Assembly (NCBI RefSeq): GCF_001693755.1
Contig: NZ_LYST01000008.1
Span: 1-64,000, forward strand
DNA from: Gilliamella sp. wkB171
GTDB lineage: Bacteria > Pseudomonadota > Gammaproteobacteria > Enterobacterales > Orbaceae
DNA length: 64,000 nt
Direction: 5' to 3'
The position numbers and the translations under genes were made by a program. Within the stretch, counting starts at the first letter, position 1; every line of letters begins with the position of its first letter. A model generated the notes under the pieces. That model ran no database searches. It saw nothing but the letters and a program-made list of their open reading frames with translations, and was not told where the DNA came from. Positions 9,797-19,744 of this stretch are shown in pieces.

Positions 9797-10951
9797 ATGC
9801 AATGTCGCTATTATCAGCAAAAAAAGTGTTTATCTTGTCCATGGATTGAACGGCCTTATCAAACACAACTTGATGAAAAACAACAACAATTGATTAAACA
9901 ATTAACACCTTTTCAACCTTTAGAATTAAAAGCGCCTTTTGCCAGTGAACAAAAAGGGTTTCGTAATAAAGCAAAAATGGCAGTACTTGGAACAGTTGAA
10001 AAGCCAATCTTAGGTATACAACACAACGAACAAGCTGTTGATTTATGCGATTGCCCACTTTACAGTGATAGCATGCAAAGCATTCTTAAAATCGTACGTA
10101 GCTATATTCGTAAACAAGGGATAGTTCCTTATAATATTAATAAACGAAAAGGTGAATTGAAATTCATTATTATTACTGAAAGTGCTAGCAACAATCAAAA
10201 CAGTTATATGTTGCGATTTGTCCTAAAATCATCAAAATTTGTTGAACAAATTAAAAATACAATAAGTCAGTTGCAAAGTTACATACAAAATTTACAAGTA
10301 GTATCAATTAATATTCAACCTAATCATGCCGCAATTTTAGAAGGTGAACAAGAATTGGTTATTACTGATAATCCATATTTACCAATAAAATTAAATAATA
10401 TTGAACTCTATATAAAATCGAAAAGTTTTTTTCAAACTAATACCTATGTTGCTGAAAATCTGTATAAAACCGCAAGTGACTGGGTCACTAATTTACCGAT
10501 TAGCTCTATTTGGGACCTTTTTTGTGGGGTAGGTGGTTTTGGGTTAAGTTGTGTGACAAATATTGATAATACTATTTGCAATGATATCAAGTTAACAGGA
10601 ATTGAAATCAGCAGTGATGCAATTGAATGTGCCAATAAATCTGCAAAAAAACTTGGTTTTAAACATTTAACTTTTAAATCACTCGATGCAACTCAATATG
10701 CCATTACTCAGCACGATATTCCTGACTTAGTGTTGCTCAATCCTCCCCGACGTGGGGCAGGTAAAACGCTTATGCAATATTTAGAACAGGTTGAGCCAAA
10801 TTACATTTTATATTCGAGTTGTCATTTGACGTCATTAGTAAATGATTTAAATGAATTATCTAACTATAAGATCTTAAAAACTCAATTATTTGATATGTTT
10901 CCACATACCTCTCATATGGAAATATTGGTCTTATTACAAAAAAAAGATTAA
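9797..10951 (+). CDS. rlmC: 23S rRNA (uracil-747-C5)-methyltransferase RlmC
   Basis: SAM-dependent RNA m5U methyltransferase carrying an iron-sulfur cluster. Cluster cysteines are C3, C11 and C14 at the N-terminus and one of the pair in VDLCDCPLY (C84/C86). The methyltransferase half has DLFCGVGGFGL (SAM loop), NPPRRG and the catalytic nucleophile C342 in YSSC. At 384 residues and beginning MQC, it aligns with RlmC rather than RlmD, which is longer and carries a TRAM domain. It stands alone and is followed by a probable terminator. Confidence 0.93.
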   Translation: MQCRYYQQKKCLSCPWIERPYQTQLDEKQQQLIKQLTPFQPLELKAPFASEQKGFRNKAKMAVLGTVEKPILGIQHNEQAVDLCDCPLYSDSMQSILKIVRSYIRKQGIVPYNINKRKGELKFIIITESASNNQNSYMLRFVLKSSKFVEQIKNTISQLQSYIQNLQVVSINIQPNHAAILEGEQELVITDNPYLPIKLNNIELYIKSKSFFQTNTYVAENLYKTASDWVTNLPISSIWDLFCGVGGFGLSCVTNIDNTICNDIKLTGIEISSDAIECANKSAKKLGFKHLTFKSLDATQYAITQHDIPDLVLLNPPRRGAGKTLMQYLEQVEPNYILYSSCHLTSLVNDLNELSNYKILKTQLFDMFPHTSHMEILVLLQKKD

Positions 10952-10989
10952 TTACCAATAATTACTGATTAAGCGTCTTATTCATAAAG

Positions 10990-11017
10990 TTAACCAATAA
11001 TTGTCAGCGTTGGTTAA
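10990..11017 (+). terminator. Probable terminator after rlmC
   Basis: An 8-bp inverted repeat TTAACCAA / TTGGTTAA with a 12-nt loop, followed by TTTTGC on the + strand, about 40 nt after the rlmC stop. Confidence 0.5.
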
Positions 11018-11153
11018 TTTTGCTTCATCACTTCTATTAATGAATAATAAATGATTGTTTTTATTATTCATTAATAATTCTATTTTATTTTGTATCAATT
11101 AATTTATACATAATTTACTAATTTAGTTGAATATAATTAATACACTATTAATC

Positions 11154-11170
11154 ATGATAATCATTATCAT
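11154..11170 (+). promoter_or_regulatory. Fur box 1 upstream of the heme receptor
   Basis: ATGATAAT-C-ATTATCAT is a perfect 8-1-8 palindrome containing the core of the Fur consensus. It lies about 130 nt upstream of the receptor start, where iron-loaded Fur would block the promoter. Confidence 0.88.
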
Positions 11171-11178
11171 ATGTAAAT

Positions 11179-11195
11179 GGTAATTATTATCATTG
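11179..11195 (+). promoter_or_regulatory. Fur box 2 upstream of the heme receptor
   Basis: GGTAATTATTATCATT is a run of Fur-type hexamers (read on the other strand, AATGAT-AATAAT). It begins 8 nt after box 1, the usual spacing for overlapping or tandem Fur dimers. Confidence 0.65.
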
Positions 11196-11233
11196 ATCGG
11201 TTTAATCAAATTTGTTACATTAAAAATAAAACA

Positions 11234-11245
11234 TGATAATTATCA
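11234..11245 (+). promoter_or_regulatory. Fur-like palindrome 3 upstream of the heme receptor
   Basis: TGATAATTATCA is a perfect 12-bp palindrome of two facing Fur half-sites, 53 nt before the receptor start. With boxes 1 and 2 it makes a three-site array, implying tight iron repression of the downstream operon. Confidence 0.55.
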
Positions 11246-11298
11246 AATATTGGAGCAATAGTTAATACAGTTCATATAAATAGGATTTTTAAAACAGG

Positions 11299-13494
11299 AT
11301 GAAAGTAAATAAAGTATTGTTAACTATTTTGGCTGCTTCAATGCCATTTCAGGTTTATGCTGAAAATGATGATTTAGATACCATTACTGTAACAGCTAGT
11401 CGACAAAAAAAAGCAAAATTGGCCATTCCCGAAACAGTTGATGTTATTAATAAAAAAAATATTGATGATCATCAAATGTCAACAATGGAAGATCTTGTTC
11501 GCTATCTTCCCGGAATTTCTGTCAGTAGACAAACCTCAGGGACTGATCCTTTTGGTAATTTAGGCGGAATTAGAATTCGAGGCATGACAGGTAACCGCAT
11601 ACAAATGCAAGTTGATGGTGCAAGAGTGATAGAAGGATTACAAGATGGCAACCGTAATTTTATCGATTTATCAACAATAAAAGCGGTTGAAATTGTTCGA
11701 GGTCCGGGCTCTGTACTGTGGGGGGCTGATGCGTTAGGCGGAGTGGTTGCTTTTAAAACGTTAGATCCAAGTGATTTATTGCAGAATAAATCTTATGCGG
11801 TAAAGATTAATGGTGCTTATGATAGTTTAAATAAACAAAATACTAAAACGGGTATGCTTGCTTTCGAATTAATGCCAAATTTGGAAGCTTTACTAAGTTT
11901 TAGTCGGCGTGATTATCAAGAAGCTAAGTTAAAAAAAGCTAAAGCCAATGGGGGAATTTGGGGTTGCCCAAGAGGGGATGAGGCCATCGGATGTAATAAA
12001 CTTAATCCATTAGATGCTAAAGCAGAAAATATGTTATCTAAGTTGGTTTACCATAATGATAATCGCGAAACAAAATTAACTTTTGAAAATTTTCGTTCAA
12101 ACTCTTATGTAAAACAGTTGTATGATTATGGTTTGCAGTCATCAGGAACATTCAATGGTGACTATAAACGTACCCAAATACAAACACGAAAACGTTATGC
12201 CATTGATGATACGTGGTCACCATCGGTGAATTTTGTTGATCAAATAAAAACAGTAATTTCTTATTCACCCCAAGAGCGATATTTAAAATCTCACCGTGAA
12301 CAAAGAGATAAGAAAAATAAACCTATCTATACTTATACTACTAATGATTATAAAGAGAAGTTTTTACAGTTTGATTTACAATTAAATTCTAGCTTTGATT
12401 TTTTAGATACAGCGCATGATTTAGTTTATGGTTTTCAAGGTGATATAACCCGTAGCCATTATCGTAATGAGAGCACTAAAAATGGTGTAAAAACAATTGG
12501 TGGCGGATTTAACTTTGCAAATGCAAAAACCCGTCGAGCTGATGTTTATCTTCAAGATGAATTTCATTTATTTACTGAACGTTTTAAAATCAAACCGGGG
12601 TTACGTTATGCCAATTATGAAATCAAACCCAATATTGATGATTATTATGTGGTGATTAAAGACAAAGAGCCTCGTAAATTGACTTCACATCGTTTAATCC
12701 CACAACTTGGTACACTTTTTTCCATAACTGAACAATATTCAATTTATGCTCGTTATGCTGAAGGTTTTAAAATGCCTACGGCGCAACAGCTATATACCTC
12801 ATTGCCTTCGGCATCAATGAATTTGATTCCTAATCCGAATTTAAAACCCGAAAAAGTAAAATCGTATGAGACAGGTTTACGCGGTGATTTTTCAGAAGGC
12901 TGGTTTAGTTTTGGTGTATTTAAAGCCAATTATAGTAATTATATTAAAAATTTTATTCAGGTTGGACCTAAAGATTATACCTACAAAAATTTATCTAACG
13001 TTAATCTGTGGGGGCTTGAGTCATCTGCTGAGTGGCGTTTTTTAGAGAATTGGTCTTTGAATGCTTCAGCCTCTTATCAGTATGGTAAAAAGCAATCTTC
13101 ACCTGGCGAGAAAAAATCTTACTTTAACGAAGCGATGCCTTTACAAGGTAATCTTGGTATTAAATGGCATCAACCTGAACTCAATTTTGATACCGAGATT
13201 GTGAGCACGTTTTCTAAAGCGGTTAGCCATGTATCAAAAGATGACGAGACAGCAGGCGACGTATTTAAACCTCAAGGATATGCCATTTATGATGCATATT
13301 TTAATTGGCATCCTAATAAAAATATAACACTTAGAGCCTCAGTCTTAAATATCTTCGATAAACGTTATTTTAAATGGCCGATGTTCAGTACTTATTATAA
13401 AGATCCGAAAGATAATGTAAAAGCAACCAATCCATTGGAATTGCAAACCGCACCGGGAAGAACGTTTGGTTTTGATATAGCAGTTAGTTTTTAA
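11299..13494 (+). CDS. TonB-dependent heme/hemoglobin-type outer-membrane receptor
   Basis: 731-residue ligand-gated porin. A signal peptide covers residues 1-21 (cut after VYA). The TonB box is DTITVTA at 27-33, a plug domain follows (about 45-160, with EIVRGPGSVLWGADALGG), and then a beta-barrel ending in aromatic F at the terminus. Near residues 490-520 sit FKMP and NPNLKPE, the counterparts of the FRAP and NPNL boxes of heme receptors; the His often found between them in HemR/HasR types is absent here. Family: TonB-dependent hemoglobin/transferrin/lactoferrin receptors. Three Fur-type sites precede it, and a HugZ-like gene follows in the operon, favouring heme as ligand. The exact host protein it strips is unknown. 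Confidence 0.88.
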   Translation: MKVNKVLLTILAASMPFQVYAENDDLDTITVTASRQKKAKLAIPETVDVINKKNIDDHQMSTMEDLVRYLPGISVSRQTSGTDPFGNLGGIRIRGMTGNRIQMQVDGARVIEGLQDGNRNFIDLSTIKAVEIVRGPGSVLWGADALGGVVAFKTLDPSDLLQNKSYAVKINGAYDSLNKQNTKTGMLAFELMPNLEALLSFSRRDYQEAKLKKAKANGGIWGCPRGDEAIGCNKLNPLDAKAENMLSKLVYHNDNRETKLTFENFRSNSYVKQLYDYGLQSSGTFNGDYKRTQIQTRKRYAIDDTWSPSVNFVDQIKTVISYSPQERYLKSHREQRDKKNKPIYTYTTNDYKEKFLQFDLQLNSSFDFLDTAHDLVYGFQGDITRSHYRNESTKNGVKTIGGGFNFANAKTRRADVYLQDEFHLFTERFKIKPGLRYANYEIKPNIDDYYVVIKDKEPRKLTSHRLIPQLGTLFSITEQYSIYARYAEGFKMPTAQQLYTSLPSASMNLIPNPNLKPEKVKSYETGLRGDFSEGWFSFGVFKANYSNYIKNFIQVGPKDYTYKNLSNVNLWGLESSAEWRFLENWSLNASASYQYGKKQSSPGEKKSYFNEAMPLQGNLGIKWHQPELNFDTEIVSTFSKAVSHVSKDDETAGDVFKPQGYAIYDAYFNWHPNKNITLRASVLNIFDKRYFKWPMFSTYYKDPKDNVKATNPLELQTAPGRTFGFDIAVSF

Positions 13495-13512
13495 AAAATT
13501 TAAATCTAATTA

Positions 13513-13543
13513 ATGATCAATTTTTGTTTAAAGAATTGATCAT
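13513..13543 (+). repeat. Stem-loop between receptor and ABC transporter genes
   Basis: ATGATCAATT pairs with AATTGATCAT around an 11-nt loop. There is no T run, so it is more likely a transcript-stabilising or processing hairpin within the heme operon than a full terminator. Confidence 0.4.
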
Positions 13544-13579
13544 ATTGATAAGTAATAGGCAGTATAGAGAGTAAAGATT

Positions 13580-15253
13580 TTGCAAACCTTAAAAAATATT
13601 TTTTTGCTCATTAAGTTATGTTGCAATACAAAACAAGGTAAGTTGGGATTTGGTTATGCATTTATTGTCATTAGCTTGAACATTATTCTAATAAAAATCA
13701 GTCTCGAAATGATAAGTTGGAATAAAAATTTTTATAATGCATTAGAAAAGTATGATATGCAGGGTGTATTAAATCAAATAATGGTTTTTATTTTATTAAC
13801 TTTTTTAGGGGCAATGACTTATCTTATTGCTGATTATTTAAAAAAAGTTTTGACTATAACTTGGCGTAATGTACTGAATAATAAAATTTTAGATTATTGG
13901 ATTGATAACAGAGCTTATTGGTATCTTAATAATAAACAGGGTGAAATCGATAATCCAGATCAAAGGATAGCTGAAGATTGTCAGCTGTTTGTTGAGAAAT
14001 TAACCAATGAAGGGTTTTCATTTATTACACAGTTGATAGGACTTTTTTCATATTTTATCTTATTATGGCAAATTACCGATAGCTTTGTATTAGCTTTCAA
14101 TATTGTCGATATCAATATCAGTATTTCTCATTATCTGATTTGGTTAGCACCGATATATGTATTATTTTGCTCATGCCTTGCTCATTGGTTGGGGAGTCCT
14201 TTAAAAACACTCTTAGTTGAACAACAACATAAAGAAGCCAATTATCGTTTTGCTTTAACACGGTTTCGAGAATCGAAAGAACCTATTGCTTTATTAAAAG
14301 GTGAAAATGTTGAAAAACAAATTTTAAATCAATATTTTGATAAAATAAAAAACAATTGGTATCAATTAATCAAGCGTCAATTACGATTAGGCTGTTTCAC
14401 TAGACCTTATAATTTGACGGTACTTCAAATTCCTACTTTTTTTGCATTACCGATTTATTTGATTGGCAAAGTCAGTTTAGGTTCATTAATGCAAATTAGC
14501 AAAACTTTTAGTAATGTTGTGGTTAATTTATCTTGGTTTATTTTTAATTATAATAAACTGGCTGAACTGATTGCTTGTAGTCACCGTTTGTGTCAATTTA
14601 TCAAATATACGCAATCTATCACGGAAATACATCGTCAATCCCATCAACCTGAAGAGATGATAACTACTCTACACGTTAACAACTTGATCATAAAAACCCC
14701 TCAGGGTAAAGTTATACTTAAGTGCCCAACTTTTCAGCTAAATCAAGGTGAATCTGTAATTTTGTCTGGCGTATCTGGATTGGGAAAATCGACACTTCTA
14801 AAAATATTAGCTGGCATTTATCCTTATTATGAAGGAACAGTACAATTACCCGCATCAAATATACTCTTTTTATCTCAGACACCTTATTTTCCAATAGGTG
14901 GATTAGCCCATGCAGTTAGCTATCCTAATCCTTTACTCGAAAAAAATTTAACACATATTAAAGAACTTTTATTAGAAGTTGGTTTTACGTCAGAAAATAT
15001 CGAAAATCAATTACTTGATTATGATTTTAACAAGCTATCTGGTGGTGAAAAGCAGCGTTTAGTGATCGCTAGAATCTTGATGCAAAAACCTGACTGGGTA
15101 TTTATGGACGAAACAACCAATGCTCTCGATAAAAAATCAGAACAACAACTATTACAATTATTACAACGTAAGTTACCCACAAGTAGCTTTATTATTATTT
15201 CACATACAGATGTCTCAAATTATTTTAATCATTGTTATCAATTAATTTTATAA
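13580..15253 (+). CDS. One-piece ABC transporter of the SbmA/YddA (ABC_membrane_2) type
   Basis: 557 residues joining a membrane domain (about 1-340, some six hydrophobic segments) to an ATPase domain. The N-terminal part (SWNKNFYNALEKYD, TWRNVLNNKILDYW, RAYWYLN, NPDQRIAED) is typical of the family of E. coli YddA and mycobacterial Rv1819c, related to SbmA/BacA. Walker A is GVSGLGKST (397-405), the signature is LSGGE (486-490), and Walker B ends in D510-E511. The start is a TTG at 13580, with AGAGAG about 9 nt upstream. It lies 85 nt after the Fur-controlled receptor gene. Known relatives take up cobalamin or peptides. A role in heme or tetrapyrrole passage across the inner membrane is inferred from context only. 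Confidence 0.82.
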   Translation: MQTLKNIFLLIKLCCNTKQGKLGFGYAFIVISLNIILIKISLEMISWNKNFYNALEKYDMQGVLNQIMVFILLTFLGAMTYLIADYLKKVLTITWRNVLNNKILDYWIDNRAYWYLNNKQGEIDNPDQRIAEDCQLFVEKLTNEGFSFITQLIGLFSYFILLWQITDSFVLAFNIVDINISISHYLIWLAPIYVLFCSCLAHWLGSPLKTLLVEQQHKEANYRFALTRFRESKEPIALLKGENVEKQILNQYFDKIKNNWYQLIKRQLRLGCFTRPYNLTVLQIPTFFALPIYLIGKVSLGSLMQISKTFSNVVVNLSWFIFNYNKLAELIACSHRLCQFIKYTQSITEIHRQSHQPEEMITTLHVNNLIIKTPQGKVILKCPTFQLNQGESVILSGVSGLGKSTLLKILAGIYPYYEGTVQLPASNILFLSQTPYFPIGGLAHAVSYPNPLLEKNLTHIKELLLEVGFTSENIENQLLDYDFNKLSGGEKQRLVIARILMQKPDWVFMDETTNALDKKSEQQLLQLLQRKLPTSSFIIISHTDVSNYFNHCYQLIL

Positions 15254-15308
15254 CATATGACAATAAAAATAACTTGAAGATTAAATTTAAATAAAAAGGA
15301 GTTTTTCT

Positions 15309-15827
15309 ATGGCTGAGTCCACAAATGATCTTGTACATAATACTTTAAATAGTTTACATGAGTCTGTTTTGACCTTGATATTATCGACAATAAATCAAGA
15401 TACTGGTATTGAAACCAGTTATTCACCTTACTTTTTTGATGGTAATGATTACTATATTCTAATCTCTAATTTGGCGCCTCATAGTCAAAATATTAAAACA
15501 AATCCTAATATATCGTTTTTAATCATTGAAGATGAAACAAACACTAAAAACATTTATGCTCGTAGGCGTATAACATCACAAGCGACAGCTAAAGTGATTG
15601 AACGAGGTTCAGAGGTGTTTGAACAAATTATTGATAATTTGGCTAAGCGAGTTAGTAAAATGGTTTATATGTTGGCTGAAATGAATGATTTCAATTTATA
15701 CAAAATCACACCAACAGTGGGTCGCGTGGTGATTGGTTTTGGCCGAACATTTATTTACAATCATCAAACCAAAGCGATAACGCCAGTTGATGAAAGCTAC
15801 CTTGCTAATCAAAAAGCACAACAATAA
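15309..15827 (+). CDS. HugZ/HutZ-like heme utilisation protein
   Basis: 172-residue protein of the pyridoxamine 5'-phosphate oxidase-like split-barrel family used in heme handling. The opening (LHESVLTLILSTI...TSYSPYFF), the barrel strand YYILISNLAPHSQNI, the RRITSQATAKVIERGS segment and the closing GRVVIGFGRTFIY fit HutZ/HugZ proteins of similar size (about 175 residues). Such proteins bind or break down imported heme. AAGGAG lies about 8 nt upstream of the ATG. It closes the Fur-controlled operon 55 nt after the ABC transporter, the best evidence that the set deals with heme. Confidence 0.82.
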   Translation: MAESTNDLVHNTLNSLHESVLTLILSTINQDTGIETSYSPYFFDGNDYYILISNLAPHSQNIKTNPNISFLIIEDETNTKNIYARRRITSQATAKVIERGSEVFEQIIDNLAKRVSKMVYMLAEMNDFNLYKITPTVGRVVIGFGRTFIYNHQTKAITPVDESYLANQKAQQ

Positions 15828-15864
15828 AAGTAAAATCAAGATTCAGTATTAAAAATAGTTAAAA

Positions 15865-15891
15865 TTGAGTAGGCTAATAAAGTCTACTCAA
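15865..15891 (+). terminator. Probable terminator of the heme operon
   Basis: An 11-bp stem with one G-T wobble (TTGAGTAGGCT / AGTCTACTCAA) and a 5-nt loop, 38 nt after the HugZ-like stop. The T tract is poor, so termination strength is uncertain. Confidence 0.45.
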
Positions 15892-16119
15892 TTCATAATC
15901 AAATAATAACGTTGCATTATATTTTCTATCTATCAACATCTTTACATTAACAGTTTGATTATTGGAATCGGCGCTCTGCTTAATAAATGTTACTGTTTTT
16001 GCCTATTAACTCTATAAAAGCTTATTTAATGATTTTAATAATATTAAAATTGCATTTAGCATAAGGCAAATTGTGTTAATATGATATTAATTAAAATATG
16101 ATTAAGGAAGCAGTCAACT

Positions 16120-17673
16120 ATGATTCCTGATGTTTCTAAAGCACTTAACTGGTTAGAAAAACATTATACTATTTTACAAGGTATTCAACGTGGTGTTGAA
16201 CGTGAGACGTTGCGTATTTTACCTGATGGTACACTATCTAAGACCCCATTCCCTAATAAAATTGGATCTGCTTTAACTCATCCATGGATCACAACAGATT
16301 TTGCCGAATCGATGCTGGAATTTATTACGCCAGTTAATACCAACATCGATTATATGCTAACGTTTTTACGTGATTTACATCGTTACGCTAGTGTTAGTAT
16401 TGGTGATGAAATGATGTGGCCTTTAAGCATGCCGTGCTTTGTCGCAAATGAAGATGACATTATTTTAGCGCAATATGGTAAATCAAATGAAGGACGCTTC
16501 AAAACAACGTATCGAGAAGGTTTAAAAAATCGCTATGGCGCGATGATGCAAACCATATCTGGCGTGCATTATAATTTTTCATTACCAATGGCTTTTTGGC
16601 AAGCTCGTGATGGTGTTAAAAATAGTGAAGAAGGTAAAGCGGTAATTTCTGAAGGTTATTTTAGATTAATTCGTAATTATTATCGTTTTGGTTGGGTCAT
16701 TCCTTTTTTGTTTGGTGCATCTCCCTCTATGTGTTCTTCTTTCATTCAAGATCCTAAAAAAGCCAAAGCGTTTATTGAACAAACCAATGGTAATTGCTAT
16801 TTACCTTATGCGACCTCATTAAGATTGAGTGATATAGGGTATACCAATAATGCTCAAAAACAATTAGGTATTACTTTTAATCATCTTGAGACCTATGCCG
16901 AAGGATTAAAACGAGCTACCCAAACTAAATCCCCAGAATTTGCAAAATTAGGTATCAAAGTTGACGGTCACTATCGTCAATTGAATGATCATGTATTACA
17001 GATAGAGAATGAATTCTATGCGCCAATTCGACCAAAACGTGTACCTAGGGCTGGTGAAACCCCATCAGATGCTTTATTACGTGGTGGAATAGAATATATT
17101 GAAGTTAGAGCCTTAGATGTAAATCCATTCTCACCAATCGGTATTACTGAAGAACAAATTCGTTTTATCGATCTATTTTTAATATGGTGTGCCTTAGCAC
17201 CCGCACCAGAAATGAGTAGCCAAGAGCTTGAATGTGCAAAATTAAACTGGAATCGTGTTGTCATAGAAGGGCGAAAACCTGGACTTGAAATTGGTATGGG
17301 GTGTGATAGTTATCATGAACCGCTTTCTAAAGTTGGTCATGATTTATTTAAAGACTTACTGCGCGTTGCTGATGTTTTAGATCATAAAGATGATCAACAG
17401 CAATATCGTAAAGTTTGCGAACGATTAGAATTGATGTTTGATCAACCAGAGCTAACACTTTCAGCAAGAACCTTACAGGCTATTAGTGATTTAGGTACGT
17501 CTGAATTTGGTTTAGTACTTGCAACTCAATATAAAAAACAACTTATAACTGAACCATTATCATTATTAACCGATGGTGATTTTGTTCAACAACGTGTTTT
17601 ATCTATTGAAAAACAGCAAAAGAAAGAGCAAAGTGATACATTATCATTTGATGATTATTTGAAACAAAAATGA
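16120..17673 (+). CDS. gshA: Glutamate-cysteine ligase
   Basis: First step of glutathione synthesis: ATP-dependent joining of glutamate and cysteine. The 517-residue protein matches the E. coli-type (class 1) enzyme from [13 protein letters not shown] through GVERETLRI, the FITPV block, [21 protein letters not shown] and [24 protein letters not shown] sits 7-8 nt before the ATG. yafD begins 9 nt after its stop, so the two are co-transcribed here. The same window also encodes GloB, which uses glutathione thioesters. Confidence 0.96.
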   Translation: MIPDVSKALNWLEKHYTILQGIQRGVERETLRILPDGTLSKTPFPNKIGSALTHPWITTDFAESMLEFITPVNTNIDYMLTFLRDLHRYASVSIGDEMMWPLSMPCFVANEDDIILAQYGKSNEGRFKTTYREGLKNRYGAMMQTISGVHYNFSLPMAFWQARDGVKNSEEGKAVISEGYFRLIRNYYRFGWVIPFLFGASPSMCSSFIQDPKKAKAFIEQTNGNCYLPYATSLRLSDIGYTNNAQKQLGITFNHLETYAEGLKRATQTKSPEFAKLGIKVDGHYRQLNDHVLQIENEFYAPIRPKRVPRAGETPSDALLRGGIEYIEVRALDVNPFSPIGITEEQIRFIDLFLIWCALAPAPEMSSQELECAKLNWNRVVIEGRKPGLEIGMGCDSYHEPLSKVGHDLFKDLLRVADVLDHKDDQQQYRKVCERLELMFDQPELTLSARTLQAISDLGTSEFGLVLATQYKKQLITEPLSLLTDGDFVQQRVLSIEKQQKKEQSDTLSFDDYLKQK

Positions 17674-17682
17674 CCGTTTAGT

Positions 17683-18462
17683 ATGTTTAAAAATCGTGAT
17701 TATACATTAAGATATCAAGGAAATAATGATGTTGAATTGATTTTACCAAATCATCATATCATCGTAAATCAACCTTTGATTGACCAAGACTCTTTTTCAG
17801 TTTTAGTTTGGAATATTTTCAAGCAAAAAAGGGCGGATTGTATTCAAATTTTGGAGCAATATGCAAAAAGTACCAAACTGATCTTATTACAAGAGGCCCA
17901 AACCACACCACAATTATTAAATTTTATTTCAAAGCATAATAAAATAGCTGATCATGTGCCGGCTTATTGTTTAAATGATATCTATGCAGGCGTTATGACC
18001 ATAACTGATAGTTTACCTTCTGCCTTATTATCTTTTAAAGAGAGAGAGCCGTTAATTAGAGTACCCAAGTCAGCATTAATTACCTATTACCCGATTGAGC
18101 ACTCTTTAGAACAATTATTGGTCGCCAATATACATGCGATTAATTTTAGTTTGGGGGTAAAAGTTTATCGTCAACAAATGTTCATCTTATTAAATCGTAT
18201 TAAAGAACATCATGGACCGGTCATTTTGGCTGGGGATTTTAACGCGTGGAGTCGACAACGTTTAAATCTTTTATATCATCTGATTCGTTCTATAGGATTA
18301 AAACCGGTTAATTTTTCTATCGATATTCGAAAAACATTTATGGGGAGACCGTTAGATTTTATTTTTTATCGAGGATTACAACTTGATGCAGCTGAAATTA
18401 TTAGTACAACTGCATCCGATCATAATCCTCTATTAGTGAATTTTAGATTGGGTTTGCATTAG
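17683..18462 (+). CDS. yafD: Endonuclease/exonuclease/phosphatase-family protein YafD
   Basis: 259 residues with the EEP (DNase I/AP endonuclease-like) catalytic set: N44 in VWNIF, E71 in LLQEAQ, H151 in NIHAINF, D185 and N187 in GDFNAWS, and D246-H247 in SDHNPL. The actual substrate of YafD proteins is not established. It follows gshA closely, and its 3' end overlaps the convergent mltD by 20 nt. The region yafD-mltD-gloB-rnhA-dnaQ preserves the E. coli neighbourhood, supporting orthology. Confidence 0.88.
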   Translation: MFKNRDYTLRYQGNNDVELILPNHHIIVNQPLIDQDSFSVLVWNIFKQKRADCIQILEQYAKSTKLILLQEAQTTPQLLNFISKHNKIADHVPAYCLNDIYAGVMTITDSLPSALLSFKEREPLIRVPKSALITYYPIEHSLEQLLVANIHAINFSLGVKVYRQQMFILLNRIKEHHGPVILAGDFNAWSRQRLNLLYHLIRSIGLKPVNFSIDIRKTFMGRPLDFIFYRGLQLDAAEIISTTASDHNPLLVNFRLGLH

Positions 18463-19702
18463 CAAGGTTAATGGTTAAAATATCGCCTTCTTTTACTCGC
18501 GAATTTTTTAACTTATTCCACTCAAGTATATCGGTAATTTTTACACGATAGTTTTGTGCGATTGAGTAAAGATTATCACCAGCTTTAACAAGATAGGTAA
18601 TTTTTTTACTGCTATTACCATTTTTACCTAAAATAGAATTAACTGTTCTATTATTTGTTGAACTATACTTGATTGTTGAAGATTTCACTTCAAATGGCAT
18701 TGTGGCATGCGGTACGTCTTGTAATAGTTCAGTTATTTCATTTGCAACCAAATTCTCTGCTTGTAATTTTTTAAATAGATCTTCAGCATGAACATAAGGA
18801 ACAAGTAAATGGAAAGGACCATTTACCGTTTGTTGTACATACCCAGCATTATATGTCATTAAATCATTGAGTGATAACCCAGTATATTGGGCAATTTTAG
18901 CCAATGAAATATTTTTAGACATATCGATTCGCACTAAAGAATTTTCATAATTACAATCGGGTAATTTAATACCATATTGTTGATTATTTTTTACAATATC
19001 AATGATGGCTAAAATCTTAGGCACATAGTGCATGGTTTCACTAGGTAAATCTAAAGACCAATAATTGATTGGTAAACCTTTAGCTTGATTTTTTTCAATT
19101 GCTTTTCTAACTCGACCTTCACCCGCATTATAAGCAGCAAGAGTTAATAACCAATCGCCATTAAATTTGCTATTAAGGTTTTGTAATAGTGATATAGCTG
19201 AATTAGTTGATGCAATCAAATCACGGCGACCATCAAAGTAATTGCTTTGCTTTAATCCATATTCTTTGGCTGTAATCGGTACAAATTGCCATAATCCCGC
19301 AGCTTGAGCAGGGGATGTTGCCATTGGATCGTATGAACTTTCAATTAAAGGAATTAATGCCAACTCAACCGGTAAATTATTTTTACGTAACTGGTTGATA
19401 ATATAGTATACATAAGGTTCAGAACGTAGTGCGATAGTTTCAAATCCTTGCGGATTTCGTAATAGACGTTCTCTTTCGGCTTTAATTCGACTATTTTCTG
19501 GCACATTAACATTAATTTGCGCTAACATAAATTGCCAAGGATTTTGAGTCACTGATGAGTAATTTACACCACCACTTTTGATACTCGTTGTCATTATTGA
19601 TTTAGAGTTGTGCTTTTTATAAGTGCTATTATAGCGAGCTCCGTGATTTTGACATGCACCTAAAAAAGAACATAACACAGTAAAAATTATTAACTTTTTC
19701 AT
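18443..19702 (-). CDS. mltD: Membrane-bound lytic murein transglycosylase D
   Basis: Cuts peptidoglycan glycan strands, leaving 1,6-anhydro ends, at the outer membrane. It is a lipoprotein, with a lipobox LGAC at C17. The SLT domain spans about 105-230, with catalytic E121 in LIPLIESSYDP followed by AAGLWQF and LAAYNAGEGRV. A clear C-terminal LysM module occupies about 370-418 (VKAGDNLYSIAQNY...EGDILTINL). A degenerate LysM-like stretch lies near 265-310 (NISLAKIAQYTGLSLNDLMTYN), so the tail looks like one good and one worn repeat. Length is 419, slightly under the E. coli protein. It converges on yafD with a 20-nt overlap. Confidence 0.93.
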   Translation of the reverse strand: MKKLIIFTVLCSFLGACQNHGARYNSTYKKHNSKSIMTTSIKSGGVNYSSVTQNPWQFMLAQINVNVPENSRIKAERERLLRNPQGFETIALRSEPYVYYIINQLRKNNLPVELALIPLIESSYDPMATSPAQAAGLWQFVPITAKEYGLKQSNYFDGRRDLIASTNSAISLLQNLNSKFNGDWLLTLAAYNAGEGRVRKAIEKNQAKGLPINYWSLDLPSETMHYVPKILAIIDIVKNNQQYGIKLPDCNYENSLVRIDMSKNISLAKIAQYTGLSLNDLMTYNAGYVQQTVNGPFHLLVPYVHAEDLFKKLQAENLVANEITELLQDVPHATMPFEVKSSTIKYSSTNNRTVNSILGKNGNSSKKITYLVKAGDNLYSIAQNYRVKITDILEWNKLKNSRVKEGDILTINLANANPI

Positions 19703-19744
19703 TAGTTTACAAGTTTTAACATGAATTTAAGTTGAGTATTATAC

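Noticed and set aside
13513-13543. Terminator inside the heme operon
   Set aside because: The stem is perfect but AT-rich and no T run follows, so it is listed as a stem-loop, not as a terminator.
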